Shown: positions 61,361 through 64,000 of the stretch, piece after piece
How the letters are laid out: each line of letters opens with the position of its first letter
How positions within the stretch are numbered: position 1 is the first letter of the stretch
Source: Fistularia commersonii
Taxonomy: Eukaryota > Chordata > Actinopteri > Syngnathiformes > Fistulariidae
DNA length: 64,000 bases
Assembly: GCA_037954325.1 (NCBI GenBank)
Contig: JBBMNZ010000013.1
Span: 8,862,501 to 8,926,500, forward strand
Direction: 5' to 3'
Notes under the pieces: generated by a model
What the model saw: only the letters and a program-made list of their open reading frames with translations
Told to the model about the DNA's origin: nothing
The model's database searches: none
Translations under genes and position numbers: made by a program

Positions 61361-61361
<1 letters not shown>

Positions 61362-61448
<87 letters not shown>
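61362..61448. repeat. (AC)n microsatellite, about 43 units
   Basis: The longest uninterrupted dinucleotide run in the window. Confidence 0.97.
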
Positions 61449-61449
<1 letters not shown>

Positions 61450-61451
<2 letters not shown>

Positions 61452-62890
61452 AATGGTATTCACAAGCTTGACTCCCCATCTTCATCCAAGGACATTAAGA
61501 GATATCTCAAGACCAAGTTCTTTTCCCCTGCCATGCTTCTAATCGTTCCACTCATCTTCAAGTCTGCATTTGTCAGCTCTTTCTCGCTGTTGAGCCGAAG
61601 AGATGGATCCAAATAAGACTCATCTCATTTTCTCACTGGAAAAAAAAAAATCATGAAATACCTTTATTTTTCTCATGTATGTACTGTGGTTTTCTCATAT
61701 CTTTTCTGCATTCCATTAGTGACAACCGTGACAATATGCATTTGCCACATGAATAGTTTGCTAGCAGAAGTCTTACAGCTGATTAAAATCATCTTTTTCT
61801 AAAAGGCAGCTCAGACCAGAATGTATAAGAGGATAAAGCAACAGTGAGCTGATTGTTGCGTAAGACTATTACTGTATGGTAATCTTAAAACCCAAATATT
61901 TTGTTTACTGTTTTATACACTTGGATTGTGTGGACATCTCAGGTAAATACACAGGTACACTGGGACAAAAAAGGATGATGATACAATGACCCTGTAATAA
62001 AACTTCACTTTATATTATTATTATTTTTATTATTACTTGATATCAAATCTTATTAAGGGTCAATTTTGTGATACTGTTAAGCCATAACGGGGCATACTAA
62101 GATTGTTACTATTATATGTTTGATGACTCTTGCAGTCACTCCTTTAGATGCCAACATCTATTCTGAAAGCATGAGCAATTCTAAAAAATCCTTCTTCTCA
62201 GGCCTCTGGCACACATAAATTGAATTGAATCCCTTCACACTGGTTTAAGAGGCCCTGGTTCATCTATAATTATATCATCAAAAGGAAAAATAAGTTGAAT
62301 ATTAATCAGATTGTACATCATAATATACTGTGTAGGTAATATAAGTGAACTCAATCTTAAGTTAACAATAACTATAATTGACTTGTCCAGGTTTCAGTCT
62401 GACTGCAATCAGTACAATTGTTTATTTTCATTTGTAAATTTTGACGGCCACTTACAAATTCATCGTTCACTGGCCATTTCATTTGGTTTGGGGTGAAAAC
62501 AAATTGTGCTTGGTTTGATCTTTTAGTTTTGATATCCATGGGCCTTTGTGAAAGCATGCCCCATTCATCAGTGCTCAGTAATATAGTGCTGACATAAGAT
62601 CAGTAACCGAGGCATCCTTACAACCACATTCATCATAATTTAGAAAGCAAAATTGATCACAAACGACCAAGACCAATAAAAAAAGAGCCTTCCAGACATG
62701 TATGTGCACAGTCAAGTAGTTTGCTGTTAAAATCAGAAATATTTTGAAGCATGTATATAGAAAAATAATACCAAAACTAAAGCAAAGTTCAATAATGTCA
62801 GGCACATTCTTTTTGTCATTAGTTCATCATGAACAAAGTCAACAAAGCTTTGGATGAAGACATACTTGGTTGTATATATATGTATATATA
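61450..62890. other. intergenic sequence, nothing recognised
   Basis: AT-rich DNA, no gene or repeat recognised except a short TA-rich stretch at its right end. Confidence 0.55.
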
Positions 62891-62894
62891 TATT

Positions 62895-63062
62895 AACCCA
62901 TTATTGATGAACCATGAGCAGTACGCATGCAGTCCCCCAACACTAGGGGAGCAGTTGGGGGTTTAATGTCTTGCTCAACAACATGTTGACACAATAGAAG
63001 GAGCGGGGAATGTTCGGTTCCAAAGACAATTACTTTACCTCCTGCGCCACATCGCCCCCATA
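62895..63062 (-). mobile_element. tRNA-derived SINE, copy 4
   Basis: On the minus strand: GATGTGGCGCAGGAGGTAAA near 63055 (A-box-like), a B-box-like GGAACCGAACATTCCCC, GTTGTTGAGCAAGACATTAA, ACCCCCAACTGCTCCCCTAG and GGTTCATCAATAATGGGTT. TA-rich runs flank both sides (TATATATATG left, ATATATATGC right), possibly target-site remains. Confidence 0.75.
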
Positions 63063-63064
63063 TA

Positions 63065-63770
63065 TATGCCATTCTACACTTCATCTGACATTTTTTCCGA
63101 TTTCCAAGATACTCTAAACATGAATGATTAAGCCCCAGAACTAAATCCAGTCATTGTCATCTTTAATATTGAGGCAAAGAAAATGGCCCGGGCCATCAAA
63201 CACAACCCATGCTGACAGCCATAAACAACACGATGATCAGGGCGTAAAGGTTTTTTCAGAATTGGAAATCAGTCTGACAGCCACCCAGCGAGAATTGCCT
63301 CTGCTCTATTGCAGTCACCCCTATCTCCTCTCTTTTTTTAGGAATGTAATCTACTTGTCAGGGGAAAACAGGACAAAGAGATGGAAAAAAAAAAACAGAG
63401 GAATGGGCTAAAATACCTGTCTCCACTTTGTGAGACTCCTCAGTTGATTAATGAAACAATTGACTGGATGATTAATACATGCACAAGGTACATAAAAAAA
63501 GTCCAGGGAGACTTGGAATGACAAGATATTGATTTCCTCTTTTCTATCTCTTCATCTCTTACCCTATAACAATGACAACAACCCTGGACAAAAAGCAGAA
63601 TTTTAAATATCCAGCACATCTCCATAATCACTGAGGTTACTTTACATTGGATTTCACAGTAGCTACTGTGCAAAGCTTGCCACTCAATCAGAAAGCATCC
63701 CCTGTGTATTCAAACATATCACAATTCCCCAAAGGGTTGGTTAAATTAGCAATGGGTAATGATAAATTGG
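63065..63770. other. intergenic sequence, nothing recognised
   Basis: AT-rich DNA, no gene or repeat recognised. Confidence 0.5.
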
Positions 63771-63774
63771 GCAA

Positions 63775-64000
63775 TGCAGCGTCAAGCCGGCATAGACCTG
63801 TTTCTTCCTGACACAGTCCCAAGCTCGGATAAATGGATAAATGTAGAGACCTGCGTCAGGAAGGGCATCAGGCGTAAAACTTGCCAAAACCAAACACGCG
63901 AATCCAACCCAATAATCACATTCCGGATCGGTCGAGATCTGGGTTAACAACAACCACCATTTGTTCCGCTAACCTACAGGGTACCAGTAGAAATTGGGCC
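63775..64000 (+). mobile_element. RTE-like LINE, 5' end, continues past the window
   Basis: It contains GATAAATGTAGAGACCTGCG, TCAGGAAGGGCATCAGGCGT, CCGGATCGGTCGAGATCTGG and GGTACCAGTAGAAATTGGGC, the 5' untranslated start of the family at 39630-41466. It has diverged little in these motifs. The endonuclease and reverse transcriptase would follow to the right, outside the window, so I cannot tell whether this copy is complete. Confidence 0.7.

Noticed and set aside
1..64000. CRISPR arrays, bacterial operons, rRNA or standalone tRNA genes
   Set aside because: None seen. tRNA-like promoter boxes occur only within SINEs, and the direct repeats present are microsatellites or transposon parts.

Overview
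The window is ordinary nuclear DNA from a ray-finned fish (teleost-type). The evidence is AT-rich intronic and intergenic sequence, CA/GT microsatellites, and a typical teleost mixture of decayed elements: RTE-like LINEs, a second LINE family, Neptune-type Penelope, Tc1, hAT, a Tigger-like end, tRNA-derived SINEs and Ty3/gypsy gag scraps. I could not fix the species. No bacterial, viral or CRISPR feature was seen.

The only cellular gene I can support is on the minus strand: the 5' end of diaph2, the diaphanous-related formin 2. A CpG-rich promoter lies near 22.6-22.8 kb, with a non-coding exon 1 ending at 22587. Exon 2 (21592-21699) carries the start codon at 21675. It is followed by a 33-base exon 3 (11752-11784), exon 4 (8865-9041) and exon 5 (2543-2647). 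All coding junctions are phase 0 with good GT/AG sites. Together they give the first 133 codons: a basic N-terminal tail and the start of the Rho-GTPase-binding domain. The rest of the gene lies beyond base 1. Introns 1-4 are about 0.9, 9.8, 2.7 and 6.2 kb. Intron 2 holds an internally deleted hAT transposon, a GC-rich block of diverged tandem units and a LINE tail.

From about 23 kb to 64 kb, upstream of diaph2, I see no convincing cellular exon. Layout: a 245-bp MITE (23.06 kb), a Penelope GIY-YIG relic interrupted by a LINE fragment and ended by a SINE (23.4-24.6 kb), gypsy gag scraps (25.5-26.7 kb), a degraded RTE-like LINE (29.0-30.6 kb), a Tigger-like end carrying a CA repeat (30.8-31.26 kb), a Penelope RT scrap (34.0 kb), RTE-like relics (37.1-38.4 kb minus; 39.6-41.5 kb plus), a near-complete Tc1 element (43.77-45.0 kb), a 348-bp fold-back element (48.2-48.5 kb), tRNA-type SINEs, several copies of a common teleost dispersed repeat, and an exon-like open block at 52.0-52.5 kb that I could not name. 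A new RTE-like copy starts at about 63.78 kb and runs off the end.

I did not find a clearly new biological system. The items most worth checking are the 52.0-52.5 kb block, the fold-back element whose arms differ only by transitions, the 23.06-kb MITE, the GC-rich tandem block at 14.1-14.8 kb, and the possible divergent transcript from the diaph2 promoter.
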